From Streptomyces sp. NBC_01689 (GTDB taxonomy: Bacteria; Actinomycetota; Actinomycetes; Streptomycetales; Streptomycetaceae): a DNA stretch of 64,000 nucleotides. A program made the translations under genes and the position numbers. The stretch lies in NCBI RefSeq assembly GCF_036250675.1, contig NZ_CP109592.1, forward strand, positions 6,634,001-6,698,000, in the 5' to 3' direction. Shown piece after piece: positions 8,656 through 18,747 of the stretch (position 1 is the first letter of the stretch; the number at the start of each line of letters is the position of its first letter). The notes below the pieces were generated by a model, which did not search any database, was not told the origin of the DNA, and worked only from the letters and a program-made list of their open reading frames with translations.

Positions 8656-10278
8656 ATGACTAGTCAGACCACCATCGACACGGCGGGGTCCGGAGACAGG
8701 ACGCCGGTCGCCCCGTCGGATCAGCCGGGGCCCTCCGGGCTGCGCGGCCACCCGTGGTTCACCCTGTTCACCGTGGCCGTCGGCGTCATGATGGTCGCCC
8801 TGGACGGCACCATCGTCGCCATCGCCAACCCGGCCATCCAGAAGGCCCTGGGCGCGAGCTTCGCCGACGTCCAGTGGATCACCAACGGATACTTCCTCGC
8901 TCTCGCGGTCACACTGATCACGGCGGGCAAGCTCGGTGACCGCTTCGGGCACCGCCAGACCTTCCTGATCGGCGTGGTCGGCTTCGCCGCGGCCTCCGGG
9001 GCCATCGGCCTGTCCGACAGTATCGCCCTGGTGGTCACCTTCCGCGTCTTCCAGGGACTGTTCGGCGCGCTGCTCATGCCGGCCGCCCTCGGCCTGCTGC
9101 GAGCCACCTTCCCGGCCGAGAAGCTGAACATGGCGATCGGCATCTGGGGCATGGTCATCGGCGCCTCCACCGCGGGCGGCCCGATCCTCGGCGGCCTGCT
9201 GGTCCAGCACGTCAGCTGGCAGTCGGTCTTCTTCATCAACGTCCCGGTCGGCGTCGCCGCGCTGGTCCTCGGTCTGCTGATCCTGACCGACCACCGCGCG
9301 CAGAACGCCCCGCGCTCCTTCGACATCCCGGGTATCGCCCTGCTCTCCGGCGCCATGTTCTGTCTGGTCTGGGCGCTCATCAAGGCCCCGGCCTGGGGCT
9401 GGGGCGCCGGCCTGACCTGGACCTTCCTGGGTGCCTCGGTGCTCGGCTTCGCGCTCTTCGCCCTCTGGGAGACCCGGGTCGAGGAGCCGCTCATCCCGCT
9501 GGGACTGTTCCGCTCCGTGCCGCTGTCGGCGGGCGTGGTCCTCATGGTGCTGATGGCCATCGCCTTCCTGGGCGGCCTGTTCTTCGTCACCTTCTACCTG
9601 CAGAACGTGCACGGCATGAGCCCGGTCGACGCCGGCCTCCACCTGCTCCCGCTCACCGGAATGATGATCGTCGGCTCCCCGCTGGCCGGCGCCCTGATCA
9701 CCAAGACCGGCCCGCGCATCCCGCTGGCGGGCGGCATGGCCCTCACCGCGATCTCCATGTACGGCATGTCCACGCTGGACACGGGCACCAGCGGCGGTGT
9801 CATGTCGCTCTGGTTCGCCGGTCTCGGCCTCGGGCTCGCCCCGGTCATGGTCGGCGCCACCGAGGTCATCGTGGGCAACGCGCCGATGGAGCTCTCCGGT
9901 GTCGCCGGCGGCCTCCAGCAGGCCGCGATGCAGATCGGCGGCAGCCTCGGTACGGCGGTCCTGGGCGCCGTGATGGCCTCCAAGGTCGACGGCGACCTCG
10001 CGGGCAACTGGACCGCTGCCAAGCTCCCGCCGCTCACCCCCGCCCAGCTGGACCAGGCCTCCCAGGCCGTCCAGGTCGGCGCCGCCCCGGTGGCCAAGGG
10101 CACCCCGCCCGAACTCGCGGCGAAGATCACGACCGTCGCCCACGACACGTTCATCTCCGGCATGAGCCTGGCCTGCCTGGTCGCCGCCGTGGTGGCCGTG
10201 GTGGCGGTCTTCGTCGCGCTGCTCACCAAGCGGGGCGAGAACGCGGACGCCGCGGGTGCGGGGGCCGGTCACATCTGA
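8656..10278 (+). CDS. MFS drug efflux transporter, DHA2 (14-TM) type
   Basis: A 540-residue proton-coupled efflux pump of the EmrB/QacA group. The motif A loop is visible as G-K-L-G-D-R-F-G-H-R after the second helix. The MVALDGTIVAIANPAIQKAL segment is a first-helix DHA2 hallmark. Hydrophobic segments are consistent with 14 membrane helices. The ATG at 8656 lies at or next to the predicted transcription start and has no Shine-Dalgarno. The divergent tetR gene probably represses it. The substrate is likely a hydrophobic drug or endogenous metabolite and cannot be fixed from sequence. Confidence 0.94.
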   Translation: MTSQTTIDTAGSGDRTPVAPSDQPGPSGLRGHPWFTLFTVAVGVMMVALDGTIVAIANPAIQKALGASFADVQWITNGYFLALAVTLITAGKLGDRFGHRQTFLIGVVGFAAASGAIGLSDSIALVVTFRVFQGLFGALLMPAALGLLRATFPAEKLNMAIGIWGMVIGASTAGGPILGGLLVQHVSWQSVFFINVPVGVAALVLGLLILTDHRAQNAPRSFDIPGIALLSGAMFCLVWALIKAPAWGWGAGLTWTFLGASVLGFALFALWETRVEEPLIPLGLFRSVPLSAGVVLMVLMAIAFLGGLFFVTFYLQNVHGMSPVDAGLHLLPLTGMMIVGSPLAGALITKTGPRIPLAGGMALTAISMYGMSTLDTGTSGGVMSLWFAGLGLGLAPVMVGATEVIVGNAPMELSGVAGGLQQAAMQIGGSLGTAVLGAVMASKVDGDLAGNWTAAKLPPLTPAQLDQASQAVQVGAAPVAKGTPPELAAKITTVAHDTFISGMSLACLVAAVVAVVAVFVALLTKRGENADAAGAGAGHI

Positions 10279-10298
10279 CCGCGGCCTCTTGTCCGTTT

Positions 10299-10314
10299 TC
10301 ACCCTTCCGGGTGA
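10299..10314 (+). terminator. Short hairpin after the MFS gene
   Basis: TCACCC-TTCC-GGGTGA forms a 6-bp stem with a 4-base loop, 21 bases past the stop codon. There is no T-run, as is usual for Streptomyces terminators. Weak but well placed. Confidence 0.45.
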
Positions 10315-10589
10315 CACGGCTCAAGATCCCGCCCGTCCGGCGCGCGCCGCAGGTCACAGTGGGCCAGCCCTCCGCACGAACACGGGGGCGAACGAATCTG
10401 CGGCGCGCTGTCGGAGGGGGACAGCGCGCCCGCAGCCGTACGGGGGCGCCCCCGACCCCCGCGCCGAACCGCACCGCCCGACCGGGCCGTCGGAGCCGGC
10501 CCGTGCTTTCCGGCCGCCGCCCGGTGAGGGCTCGCGTCACCCCGCGACGGCTCGGCCGGACCGCGGGAGTCCCGGCCGTCCCGCGCGGG
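10315..10589. other. G+C-rich gap between the MFS and channel genes
   Basis: Very G+C-rich, with open frames on both strands that show no family resemblance or ribosome sites. No gene, repeat array or regulatory motif was recognised. Confidence 0.5.
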
Positions 10590-11366
10590 TCAGCGCGCGT
10601 GCTCCCCGGCCACCCCCGGCGCGGGGTGACGGACGGTGGCCCGGACGCCCGACAACGCGGCGACCTCCGCGCGCAGCGCCCGTACCTCCTCCGTCAGCGC
10701 CTCGATGGCCGCCGTCTGCCGGCGCTCCTCCACGTCGTCCTTCTCGAAACGCGAGATGAACCACGCCGCGATGTTGGCGGTGACGACACCGAGCAGGGCG
10801 ATACCGGAGAGCATCAGGCCGACCGCGAGGATCCGGCCCATCCCGGTGGTCGGCGCGTGGTCCCCGTACCCCACCGTCGTCATCGTCGTGAACGACCACC
10901 ACACCGCGTCGCCCAGCGTCTTGATGTTCCCGTTCGGGGACTCCCGCTCCACCGACAGCACCGCGAGCGAACCGAACATCAGCAGTCCGATCACCGCGCC
11001 CCCGACATAGGTCGTCAGCCGGATCTGCGAGGCCATCCGGGCGCGCCGCCCGACCAGGGTCAGGGTGGCGACCAGCCGCAGCAGCCGCAGCGGCTGGAGG
11101 ATCGGCAGGATCACCGCGCACAGGTCCATCCAGTGCGTCCGGACGAACTCCTTGCGACGCCGGACGAGCAGGAGCCGTACGAGATAGTCGGCGGCGAACG
11201 AGCCCCACACCGTCCACTCCACCGCCGTGCACGCCACCGCCACGGCGGGAGGGGCGTCGTCGTCCACGATCGGCACGGCGTAGGCCAGCGCGAACGCCAC
11301 CGCGAGCGCCAGCAGGGGCCGTTGCGTGCGCTGTTCCCAACGGACCTGTGCCGATAGCTCTTTCAT
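10590..11366 (-). CDS. Voltage-gated-like potassium channel
   Basis: A 258-residue membrane protein with the K+ selectivity filter T-V-G-Y-G-D at residues 164-169, preceded by the pore helix WWSFTTMT and flanked by two hydrophobic helices. Four further hydrophobic segments upstream, with the Arg-rich LRLLRLVATLTLVGRRARM stretch, look like an S1-S4 sensor. The last 45 residues form a heptad-rich helix suited to tetramer assembly. It therefore resembles the small 6-TM prokaryotic Kv-type channels. The ATG at 11366 leaves a short cytoplasmic N-terminus. Confidence 0.9.
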   Translation of the reverse strand: MKELSAQVRWEQRTQRPLLALAVAFALAYAVPIVDDDAPPAVAVACTAVEWTVWGSFAADYLVRLLLVRRRKEFVRTHWMDLCAVILPILQPLRLLRLVATLTLVGRRARMASQIRLTTYVGGAVIGLLMFGSLAVLSVERESPNGNIKTLGDAVWWSFTTMTTVGYGDHAPTTGMGRILAVGLMLSGIALLGVVTANIAAWFISRFEKDDVEERRQTAAIEALTEEVRALRAEVAALSGVRATVRHPAPGVAGEHAR

Positions 11367-11390
11367 ACCCGCATCGTAGGAAGAAAGACG

Positions 11391-11425
11391 GAGGGGCGGC
11401 GGAGCTCCGGGCTCCGCCGCCCCTC
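11391..11425 (-). terminator. Strong terminator downstream of aceE
   Basis: A perfect 15-bp stem, GAGGGGCGGCGGAGC (11391-11405) with its complement at 11411-11425, around a 5-base loop. It begins 22 bases past the aceE stop and is followed on the minus strand by a T-rich tail (CGTCTTTCTTCC). It would also shield the downstream channel gene. Confidence 0.85.
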
Positions 11426-11446
11426 ACACGGCCGATGTGACCGGGC

Positions 11447-14179
11447 CTACGCGTCGCCGCCCGCGGCCCCGGGGTCCGCCGCCGCGACCTCGAGCAGCTG
11501 GTAGCGGTCGATCGCCTGCTTCAGCACCGACCGGTCCACCTTGCCCTCGCGTGCCAGCTCGGTCAGCACCGCGACCACGATCGACTGCGCGTCGATGTGG
11601 AAGAAGCGCCGCGCCGCCCCACGGGTGTCCGCGAAGCCGAAACCGTCCGCGCCCAGGGACTGATAGGTCCCCGGCACCCACCGCGCGATCTGGTCGGGAA
11701 CCGATCGCATCCAGTCCGACACGGCCACGAACGGCCCCTCGGAACCGCTCAGCTTCCGCGTCACGTACGGCACGCGCTGCTCCTCCTCGGGGTGGAGCAG
11801 GTTGTGCCGCTCCACCTCGACGGCCTCGCGGCGCAGCTCGTTCCAGGAGGTGGCCGACCAGACGTCCGCCCGGACGTTCCACTCGGCGGCGAGGACGCGC
11901 TGTGCCTCCAGCGCCCACGGGACCGCGACGCCGGACGCCAGGATCTGCGCCGGGATCGACCCCTCCGTGCCCCGGCTGAAGCGGTGGACCCCCTTGAGGA
12001 TGCCCTCCACGTCGACGTCGGCCGGCTCCGCCGGGTGCTGGATCGGCTCGTTGTAGACGGTGAGGTAGTAGAAGACGTCCTCGGAGTCCGGGCCGTACAT
12101 CCGGCGCAGGCCGTCCTTCACGATGTGCGCGATCTCGAAGCCGTACGCCGGGTCGTAGGCGACACAGCCCGGGTTCGTCGAGGCGAGCAGCTGGGAGTGG
12201 CCGTCCGCGTGCTGCAGTCCCTCGCCGGTCAGTGTCGTACGGCCGGCGGTCGCGCCGAGGACGAATCCGCGCGCCAACTGGTCGGCCATCTGCCAGAACT
12301 GGTCACCGGTGCGCTGGAATCCGAACATCGAGTAGAAGACGTAGACCGGGATCAGCGGCTCGCCGTGGGTGGCGTACGCCGAGCCCGCGGCGATCAGCGA
12401 GGCGGTGCAGCCGGCCTCCGAGATGCCGTCGTGCAGCATCTGGCCGGTCGGCGACTCCTTGTACGCGAGCAGCAGGTCGCGGTCCACGGACTCGTACTGC
12501 TGACCGAGCGGGTTGTAGATCTTCGCGCTCGGGAAGAAGGAGTCCATGCCGAAGGTGCGGTACTCGTCGGGCGCGATCAGCACGAACCGCTTGCCGATCT
12601 CCTTGTCCCGCATGAGGTCCTTCAGGAGTCGCACGAACGCCATGGTCGTGGCGATCGACTGCTGACCGGACCCCTTCCTCACACTCGCGTACGTCTTCTC
12701 CTCGGGCAGCTGCAACGGCTTCGCCCGCACGACCCGCGTCGGGACGTAGCCGCCCAGCCCCTTGCGCCGGTCGTGCATGTACTGGATCTCTTCGGAGTTG
12801 CGGCCCGGGTGGTAGTACGGCGGCGCGCCGTCCTCCAGCTCCTTGTCCGAGATCGGCAGGTGCAGCCGGTCGCGGAACCCCTTCAGGTCGGCGACGGTCA
12901 GCTTCTTCATCTGGTGCGTGGCGTTGCGGCCCTCGAAGTTCGGGCCGAGCGTCCAGCCCTTGACCGTCTGCGCCAGGATCACCGTCGGCTGCCCGGTGTG
13001 CGCCTTGGCCGCCGAGAACGCCGCGAAGATCTTCTTGTGGTCGTGACCGCCGCGGCCCAGGTGCAGGATCTGGGCGTCGGTCATGCCCTCGACCATGGCG
13101 CGCAGCCGGTGGTCGTCACCGAAGAAGTGGTCGCGGATGTACGCGCCGGTCTCGGTGGCGTACGTCTGGAACTGGCCGTCGGGCGTGGTGTTCAGCTTGT
13201 TGACGAGGACGCCGTCGCGGTCCTGCGCCAGCAGCGGGTCCCAACTGCGGTCCCACACCAGCTTGATGACGTTCCAGCCGGCGCCCCGGAACTGCGACTC
13301 CAGCTCCTGGATGATCTTGCCGTTGCCGCGTACCGGGCCGTCGAGACGCTGGAGGTTGCAGTTGACCACGAAGGTCAGGTTGTCCAGGCCCTCCCGAGCC
13401 GCGATGGACAACTGCCCGAGCGATTCCGGCTCGTCCATCTCGCCGTCGCCGAGGAAGGCCCAGACGTGCGACGCGGAGGTGTCGGCGATGCCGCGCGCCT
13501 CCATGTAGCGGTTCATCCGCGCCTGGAAGATGGCGCCGAGCGGGCCGAGGCCCATCGAGACGGTCGGGAACTCCCAGAAGTCCGGCATCAGCCGCGGGTG
13601 CGGGTACGAGGACAGCCCGTACGGGGCCTTCGACTTCTCCTGGCGGAACGCGTCGAGCTGCTGCTCGCTCAGCCGGTCGAGCAGGAACGCGCGGGCGTAG
13701 ATACCGGGGGACGCGTGCCCCTGGAAGAAGATCTGGTCACCGCCGTCGCCCCCGTCCTTGCCACGGAAGAAGTGGTTGAAGCCGACGTCGTAGAGCGAGG
13801 CGGAGGAGGCGAAGGTGGCGATGTGCCCGCCGACGCCGATGCCCGGACGCTGGGCCCTGGAGACCATCACGGCCGCGTTCCAGCGGGTCGCGTTGAGGAC
13901 CTTGCGCTCGATCTCCTCGTTGCCCGGGAAGAACGGCTCGTCCTTGGTGGCGATCGTGTTGACGTAGTCCGAGCTGCGCATCTCGGGCACGGCCACGCGC
14001 TTCTCGCGGGCCCTCTCGATGAGCCGCAGCATCAGATAGCGGGCGCGCTCACGGCCGCGCTCGTCGACGGCGGCGTCGAGCGAGTCGAGCCACTCCTGTG
14101 TCTCTTCGGGGTCGAAGTCCGGGACCTGACTGGGAAGGCCGCCAATGATGATCGGATTGCGATCGGATCCGGAAGCCAC
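11447..14179 (-). CDS. aceE: Pyruvate dehydrogenase E1 component, homodimeric type
   Basis: A 910-residue thiamin-diphosphate enzyme that decarboxylates pyruvate and passes the acetyl group to the E2 lipoyl domain. The ThDP motif [11 protein letters not shown] through V-V-N-C-N-L-Q (about residues 243-275) is intact, and the [11 protein letters not shown] segment matches the E1 catalytic His region. The length agrees with the single-chain AceE of gamma-proteobacteria and actinobacteria. The start is a GTG at 14179 with GAAGGAA four bases before it. No E2 or E3 gene is adjacent; in actinobacteria these are usually elsewhere. The leader carries 11-bp tandem repeats and the gene ends at a strong terminator. 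Confidence 0.97.
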   Translation of the reverse strand: MASGSDRNPIIIGGLPSQVPDFDPEETQEWLDSLDAAVDERGRERARYLMLRLIERAREKRVAVPEMRSSDYVNTIATKDEPFFPGNEEIERKVLNATRWNAAVMVSRAQRPGIGVGGHIATFASSASLYDVGFNHFFRGKDGGDGGDQIFFQGHASPGIYARAFLLDRLSEQQLDAFRQEKSKAPYGLSSYPHPRLMPDFWEFPTVSMGLGPLGAIFQARMNRYMEARGIADTSASHVWAFLGDGEMDEPESLGQLSIAAREGLDNLTFVVNCNLQRLDGPVRGNGKIIQELESQFRGAGWNVIKLVWDRSWDPLLAQDRDGVLVNKLNTTPDGQFQTYATETGAYIRDHFFGDDHRLRAMVEGMTDAQILHLGRGGHDHKKIFAAFSAAKAHTGQPTVILAQTVKGWTLGPNFEGRNATHQMKKLTVADLKGFRDRLHLPISDKELEDGAPPYYHPGRNSEEIQYMHDRRKGLGGYVPTRVVRAKPLQLPEEKTYASVRKGSGQQSIATTMAFVRLLKDLMRDKEIGKRFVLIAPDEYRTFGMDSFFPSAKIYNPLGQQYESVDRDLLLAYKESPTGQMLHDGISEAGCTASLIAAGSAYATHGEPLIPVYVFYSMFGFQRTGDQFWQMADQLARGFVLGATAGRTTLTGEGLQHADGHSQLLASTNPGCVAYDPAYGFEIAHIVKDGLRRMYGPDSEDVFYYLTVYNEPIQHPAEPADVDVEGILKGVHRFSRGTEGSIPAQILASGVAVPWALEAQRVLAAEWNVRADVWSATSWNELRREAVEVERHNLLHPEEEQRVPYVTRKLSGSEGPFVAVSDWMRSVPDQIARWVPGTYQSLGADGFGFADTRGAARRFFHIDAQSIVVAVLTELAREGKVDRSVLKQAIDRYQLLEVAAADPGAAGGDA

Positions 14180-14190
14180 GCTGTTCCTTC

Positions 14191-14249
14191 GCTGTCAGAG
14201 GGCTGTCAGAAGGCTGTCTGTCAGAGGGCTGTCTGAAGGCTGCCCGGAG
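14191..14249 (-). repeat. Tandem 11-bp repeats in the aceE leader
   Basis: Five imperfect copies of GCTGTC(A/T)GA(A/G)G, read on the plus strand, starting at 14191, 14202, 14213, 14228 and 14239. The array abuts the aceE ribosome site (14184-14190). It could be slippage-generated filler, a regulator array or part of an mRNA leader structure. Confidence 0.8.
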
Positions 14250-14673
14250 GGCTGAGCAAGAGCTTCCCGGGCGCTGTCTGGGGCGGACGGTCGGTGTCTC
14301 GGCACCGTTCCCCAATCGTGTACCGCGGGAACGGAATCGTCATCTCTACCGATAGGTAACCGAGACATTCCCGCAGATCGCCGGGACGGGCCAGACCAAA
14401 ACGCAACGATACGCTCACTCCGTGACGCGTTCCGCAAAGTCGTTCGGGTCTCGTACGTTTCGAGGGTTCCGAACTTCGCAAATGGGGCAGAAAGGTGTGG
14501 TGTGCGTCACCTATGGCTGTGATCCGCCGACTGGAGTTGCGCCGACACCGCCGGGATCGTCACCGTTTCGGCGGTCTCGACGGCCGGGTACTTGCGCGAT
14601 CCGCCCCGCCCGTGTGGACTACGGCCAATGCTTCGCGCACGCGCGGGGCTGAGACATCTACCGAAACATGATC
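14250..14673. other. Divergent promoter region of aceE and the DUF3052 gene
   Basis: A gap with no credible coding frame that must hold the promoters for both flanking genes. It has more A/T than its surroundings near 14290-14430, including AACGATACG and ACGGAATCGTCATC stretches. No -10/-35 pair, riboswitch or known operator could be assigned with confidence. Confidence 0.5.
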
Positions 14674-14685
14674 AGGAGGCAAGCC

Positions 14686-15114
14686 GTGAGCGCGACCGCG
14701 GACCACGCGGAGGAGCGGACCAGCCCGGCCGGCAGGCTGGGGTTCGAGCCCGGACAGGTGGTCCAGGAGATCGGCTTCGACGACGACGTCGACCACGACC
14801 TCCGTGAAGGCATCGAATCGTTGATCGGCCAGGACCTGGTCGATGAGGACTACGACGACGTCGCAGACGTCGTGCTGTTGTGGTTCCGCGACGAGGACGG
14901 CGACCTCACGGACGCCCTGGTGGACGCCATCGGTCTCCTTGAGGACGGCGGCACGATCCTGCTGCTGACCCCGAAGACCGGCCGGGACGGCTACGTCGAG
15001 CCCAGCGACATCAACGACGCAGCCCAGACCGCGGGCCTCTCCCAGACGAAGAGCACCTCCGTCGGGAAGGAGTGGTCGGGCACGCGTCTGGCCACGCCCA
15101 AGTCGAAGCGCTGA
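14686..15114 (+). CDS. DUF3052 family protein
   Basis: A 142-residue acidic protein conserved next to aceE in Streptomyces. The middle (VDHDLREGIESLIGQDLVDE, then VVLLWFRDEDGDLTDALVDA) alternates strands and helices, and there is a glycine turn in LLEDGGTILLLTPKTGRDGY that recalls methyltransferase-like folds without a clear cofactor motif. The GTG at 14686 follows a perfect AGGAGG (14674-14679) at 6-base spacing, which decides this start over an upstream in-frame ATG at 14668. Function unknown. A strong terminator follows the stop. Confidence 0.9.
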   Translation: MSATADHAEERTSPAGRLGFEPGQVVQEIGFDDDVDHDLREGIESLIGQDLVDEDYDDVADVVLLWFRDEDGDLTDALVDAIGLLEDGGTILLLTPKTGRDGYVEPSDINDAAQTAGLSQTKSTSVGKEWSGTRLATPKSKR

Positions 15115-15143
15115 ACTGTCGCTCCGTCTGCCGCAGAGCATCC

Positions 15144-15182
15144 GCGAGGCCCCCGTCGGCGATCCGCCGGCGGGGGCCTCGC
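15144..15182 (+). terminator. Terminator after the DUF3052 gene
   Basis: An 18-bp stem with one G-T pair (15144-15161 against 15165-15182) around an ATC loop, 29 bases past the stop. No T-run follows. Confidence 0.8.
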
Positions 15183-15259
15183 CATGGGCCGTGCCGGAGC
15201 GCCCGGACGCGCCTGCGTAGGGTGGTCGTCACCCGAACGGCCCCCTGGAAGGGAAGCGT

Positions 15260-15724
15260 GTGAGTATGGCGATCGAGGTCGGCACCGAGGCACCGGACTT
15301 CGAGCTCAGGGACAACCACGGCGCCACCGTCAGGCTGTCCGACTTCCGCGGCGCGAAGAACGTGGTGCTGCTCTTCTACCCGTTCGCGTTCACCGGTGTG
15401 TGCACCGGCGAACTGTGCGCCCTGCGCGACGAACTGCCGAGGTTCGCCAACGACGACGTCCAGCTGCTGGCGGTCTCCAACGACTCCATCCACACCCTGC
15501 GCGTCTTCGCCGAGCAGGAGGGCCTGGATTTCCCGCTGCTCTCCGACTTCTGGCCGCACGGCAACATTTCACGCGCCTACGGCGTCTTCGACGAGGACAA
15601 GGGGTGTGCCGTGCGCGGCACCCTCATCATCGACAAGGCGGGCGTCGTGCGCTGGACCGTGGTCAACGGCCTGCCGGACGCGCGTGACCTGAACGAGTAC
15701 GTGAAGGCGCTCGACACCCTGTGA
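15260..15724 (+). CDS. ahpE: Peroxiredoxin, AhpE type
   Basis: A 154-residue thioredoxin-fold peroxidase that reduces hydroperoxides and peroxynitrite. The active site reads [13 protein letters not shown]: the peroxidatic Cys is Cys48 in the T-x-x-C frame, with a second Cys at 53. The downstream Arg (A-V-R-G-T-L-I-I-D) that polarises the thiolate is present. The GTG at 15260 follows GGAAGGGAA at good spacing; ATG 15266 is the alternative. It lies in the stress block just upstream of terD, fitting a role in oxidative or tellurite stress. Confidence 0.93.
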   Translation: MSMAIEVGTEAPDFELRDNHGATVRLSDFRGAKNVVLLFYPFAFTGVCTGELCALRDELPRFANDDVQLLAVSNDSIHTLRVFAEQEGLDFPLLSDFWPHGNISRAYGVFDEDKGCAVRGTLIIDKAGVVRWTVVNGLPDARDLNEYVKALDTL

Positions 15725-15837
15725 TTCTTCGGTCGCAGGGCCTGCAGGGTGCGGGAACCCGTCACTAGGATCGACACGTTGATCCGATACCAACGCACGA
15801 CGGGGCTCCCCGCCCCCGGACACCAATGGGAGGACTC

Positions 15838-16413
15838 GTGGGAGTCAGCCTCAGCAAGGGCGGCAACGTATCGCTGACCAAGGAGGCCCCGGGACTGACC
15901 GCGGTCATCGTCGGTCTGGGATGGGACGCCCGTACGACGACCGGCGTCGACTTCGACCTCGACGCCAGCGCCATCCTCACGAACGCGGACGGCAAGGTCA
16001 GCTCCGACCAGAACTTCGTGTTCTTCAACAACCTGAAGAGCCCGGACGGCTCGGTCGAGCACACCGGCGACAACATCACCGGTGAGGGCGAGGGCGACGA
16101 CGAGCAGATCAAGGTGAATCTCGCCGCTGTCCCCGCCGACGTCCAGAAGATCGTGTTCCCGGTCTCCATCTACGACGCCGAGAACCGCCAGCAGTCCTTC
16201 GGCCAGGTCCGCAACGCGTTCATCCGCGTGGTGAACCAGGCCGGTGAGGCGGAGATCGCCCGCTACGACCTCTCCGAGGACGCCTCCACGGAGACCGCCA
16301 TGGTCTTCGGCGAGCTGTACCGCAACGGCGCGGAGTGGAAGTTCCGCGCCATCGGCCAGGGGTATGCCTCGGGCCTGCGCGGCATCGCGCAGGACTTCGG
16401 CGTCAACGTCTGA
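15838..16413 (+). CDS. terD: TerD family calcium-binding stress protein, copy 1
   Basis: A 191-residue TerD domain starting [13 protein letters not shown]. The Ca2+-binding acidic loop F-D-L-D-A-S-A and the conserved [12 protein letters not shown] and GEGEGDDE segments are all present. TerD proteins confer resistance to tellurite, colicins and phage in some bacteria and affect differentiation in Streptomyces. GTG 15838 has GGGAGGAC just before it and gives the canonical length; the ATG at 15826 is rejected. It is followed by a terminator-like hairpin and a second terD about 280 bp on. Confidence 0.95.
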   Translation: MGVSLSKGGNVSLTKEAPGLTAVIVGLGWDARTTTGVDFDLDASAILTNADGKVSSDQNFVFFNNLKSPDGSVEHTGDNITGEGEGDDEQIKVNLAAVPADVQKIVFPVSIYDAENRQQSFGQVRNAFIRVVNQAGEAEIARYDLSEDASTETAMVFGELYRNGAEWKFRAIGQGYASGLRGIAQDFGVNV

Positions 16414-16480
16414 GCCGCACTCCGGCGTAGAGCCCCCGGCCCCACGGCCCTGCCCCGGGCCCACGGCCTCCGGCTCCCCG

Positions 16481-16516
16481 GCCCGGCGCCGCACCGCTTC
16501 CGGTGCGACGCCGGGC
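16481..16516 (+). terminator. Hairpin between the two terD genes
   Basis: A 16-bp stem with a single mismatch (16481-16496 with 16501-16516) and a CTTC loop, 67 bases after the first terD. It may separate the two terD transcripts or reduce read-through between them. Confidence 0.7.
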
Positions 16517-16694
16517 CTGCCCGATCTCCGCGCGCCCGGTGTGCGACCTCCGGGCGCCCGGGCGCCGCGCGCATGCTGTGCCGTGCCGGGGGAAGACACC
16601 CCCCGGACCCGGACCGGAAGGACGGGCCGGCCGGGGACGGCGGGGACACCGCCCACAGAACTGAGTGAACGCTTCACCGGGGAGGAATCAGATC

Positions 16695-17270
16695 ATGGGC
16701 GTCACGCTCGCCAAGGGAGGCAATGTCTCCCTCTCCAAGGCCGCACCGAACCTCACGCACGTGATGATCGGTCTCGGCTGGGACGCACGTTCCACCACCG
16801 GAGCCCCCTTCGACCTGGACGCCAGCGCGCTGCTGTGCAACTCGGGCCGGGTGCTCGGCGACGAGTGGTTCGTCTTCTACAACCAGCTCAAGAGCCCGGA
16901 CGGCTCGGTCGAGCACACCGGCGACAACCTCACGGGTGAGGGCGAGGGCGACGACGAGTCGATCCTGATCGACCTCTCCAAGGTCCCGGCCAATGTCGAC
17001 AAGATCGTCTTTCCGGTCTCCATCCACGAGGCGGACAACCGCGGCCAGACCTTCGGCCAGGTCAGCAACGCCTTCATCCGTGTGGTGAACCAGGCCGACG
17101 GCCAGGAACTCGCCCGCTACGACCTCTCCGAGGACGCCTCCACGGAGACCGCGATGATCTTCGGCGAGGTCTACCGCTACAACAGCGAGTGGAAATTCCG
17201 CGCGGTCGGTCAGGGATACGCGTCAGGGCTGCGCGGTATCGCCCTCGACTTCGGAGTCAATGTTTCCTAG
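16695..17270 (+). CDS. terD: TerD family calcium-binding stress protein, copy 2
   Basis: 191 residues, closely similar to copy 1, with the same calcium loop (F-D-L-D-A-S-A), [12 protein letters not shown] and [12 protein letters not shown] blocks. The ATG at 16695 has GGAGGAA 7 bases upstream. The pair looks like a tandem duplication that has diverged in the linker segments ([14 protein letters not shown] here against [15 protein letters not shown]). It probably acts with TerC, encoded immediately downstream, in the membrane-linked Ter stress complex. Confidence 0.95.
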   Translation: MGVTLAKGGNVSLSKAAPNLTHVMIGLGWDARSTTGAPFDLDASALLCNSGRVLGDEWFVFYNQLKSPDGSVEHTGDNLTGEGEGDDESILIDLSKVPANVDKIVFPVSIHEADNRGQTFGQVSNAFIRVVNQADGQELARYDLSEDASTETAMIFGEVYRYNSEWKFRAVGQGYASGLRGIALDFGVNVS

Positions 17271-17405
17271 GCCCACCTGCACCAGCCGCGGGCGGGCCTC
17301 TAGACTTCGTGGTCAACAGTAGGTAAAGCCGAGTACGGCGCGGGGGAGACCTTCCCCCGAACCGGCGCTTGGGGGTGCCCCCACCACACGATGATTGGGT
17401 AGCCA

Positions 17406-18554
17406 GTGCTTCTGAAAACCTTCGGCTGGTCGTTCGCGGTCACCGCGCTCGGTCTGGTCGCAGCGGCCTTCTACGGGGGGTGGACCGCCTTTGGCATCGT
17501 GGCGATCCTGGCCGTCCTGGAGATCTCGCTGTCCTTCGACAACGCGGTGGTCAACGCCGGAATCCTGAAGAAGATGAGTGCCTTCTGGCAGAAGATCTTC
17601 CTCACGGTCGGTGTGCTGATCGCCGTCTTCGGCATGCGTCTGGTCTTCCCCGTCGTCATCGTCGCCATCAGCGCCAAGATCGGCCCGATCGACGCGGTCG
17701 ATCTCGCGCTGAACGACAAGGACAAGTACCAGCAGCTGGTGACCGACGCCCACCCGTCGATCGCGGCCTTCGGTGGCATGTTCCTGCTGATGATCTTCCT
17801 CGACTTCATCTTCGAGGACCGGGACATCCAGTGGCTGCGCTGGATCGAGCGTCCGCTCGCGAAGCTCGGCAAGGTCGACATGCTGTCGGTCTGCATCGCC
17901 CTGGCCGTCCTGCTGGTCACCTCCTTCACCTTCGCGGTCCACGCCCACCAGCACGGCGGCGGGCACGCCGACAAGGCGCAGACGGTACTGATCTCCGGCA
18001 TCGCCGGTCTGATCACCTACATGGTCGTCGGCGGACTCTCCGGCTACTTCGAGGACCGGCTCGAAGAGGAGGAGGAGCGCACCCACGAGGAAGAGGAGGA
18101 GGCCGAGCGGACCGGCAAGAAGAAGCCGGCCGTCGTCCTCGCCGGCCAGGCCGCCTTCTTCATGTTCCTCTACCTGGAGGTCCTGGACGCCTCCTTCTCC
18201 TTCGACGGCGTCATCGGCGCCTTCGCCATCACCAACGACATCGTGCTGATGGCGCTCGGCCTCGGCATCGGCGCCATGTACGTCCGTTCGCTCACGGTCT
18301 ACCTGGTCCGCCAGGGCACCCTCGACGACTACGTCTACCTGGAGCACGGCGCGCACTACGCCATCGGCGCCCTCGCCGTGATCCTGCTCGTCACCATCCA
18401 GTACCAGATCAACGAGGTCATCACCGGTCTCGTCGGTGTCGTCCTGATCGGCCTGTCCTTCTGGTCGTCGGTGCGCCGCAACCGGGCGCTCGCGGCCGCC
18501 GAGGGAAAAGGCACGACCTCGGACGAGAAGGCTGAGGTCTCGTCCGGGGTCTGA
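17406..18554 (+). CDS. terC: TerC family integral membrane protein
   Basis: A 382-residue protein with about nine hydrophobic helices. The TerC hallmark acidic positions lie in the membrane: E-I-S-L-S-F-D-N-A-V-V-N-A (about residue 38) and L-D-A-S-F-S-F-D-G-V-I-G-A (about residue 261), a matched pair typical of the two halves of TerC. A charged cytoplasmic loop (EEEEERTHEEEEEAERTGKKK) separates the halves. TerC proteins are linked to tellurite resistance and Mn2+ export. The GTG at 17406 begins MLLKTFGW; no strong ribosome site is seen. Confidence 0.94.
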   Translation: MLLKTFGWSFAVTALGLVAAAFYGGWTAFGIVAILAVLEISLSFDNAVVNAGILKKMSAFWQKIFLTVGVLIAVFGMRLVFPVVIVAISAKIGPIDAVDLALNDKDKYQQLVTDAHPSIAAFGGMFLLMIFLDFIFEDRDIQWLRWIERPLAKLGKVDMLSVCIALAVLLVTSFTFAVHAHQHGGGHADKAQTVLISGIAGLITYMVVGGLSGYFEDRLEEEEERTHEEEEEAERTGKKKPAVVLAGQAAFFMFLYLEVLDASFSFDGVIGAFAITNDIVLMALGLGIGAMYVRSLTVYLVRQGTLDDYVYLEHGAHYAIGALAVILLVTIQYQINEVITGLVGVVLIGLSFWSSVRRNRALAAAEGKGTTSDEKAEVSSGV

Positions 18555-18747
18555 CGGACCGGTCCTTCCCGGACCCCCGGTTCACCCCCGGGGGCGCCGG
18601 CCACGTCCTTGCGGACGCCCCGTTCCGGCCCTCCGCCGCGGGGCGGACGGGCGCGGGTGTGAACCGGGTGCGGGGGAGGGAACGCTCTGAACGGGGCGGC
18701 TGTCGAGGACCGGTCCTCACGGCCGCCCCGCCGCATATCGAGGCAAC

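Noticed and set aside
8623..10317. 564-codon frame antisense to the MFS gene
   Set aside because: Mirror frame of a high-G+C gene, rich in Asp/Glu/His/Gln with no fold; the plus-strand protein has clear DHA2 motifs.
11597..14236. 879-codon frame antisense to aceE
   Set aside because: Shadow frame; aceE motifs and ribosome site are on the other strand.
14422..14652. 76-codon open frame between aceE and the DUF3052 gene
   Set aside because: No ribosome site, no family features, codon pattern unlike a gene; it lies in the divergent promoter region.
14668..14685. ATG start for the DUF3052 protein
   Set aside because: The AGGAGG at 14674-14679 lies inside that extension and points to GTG 14686.
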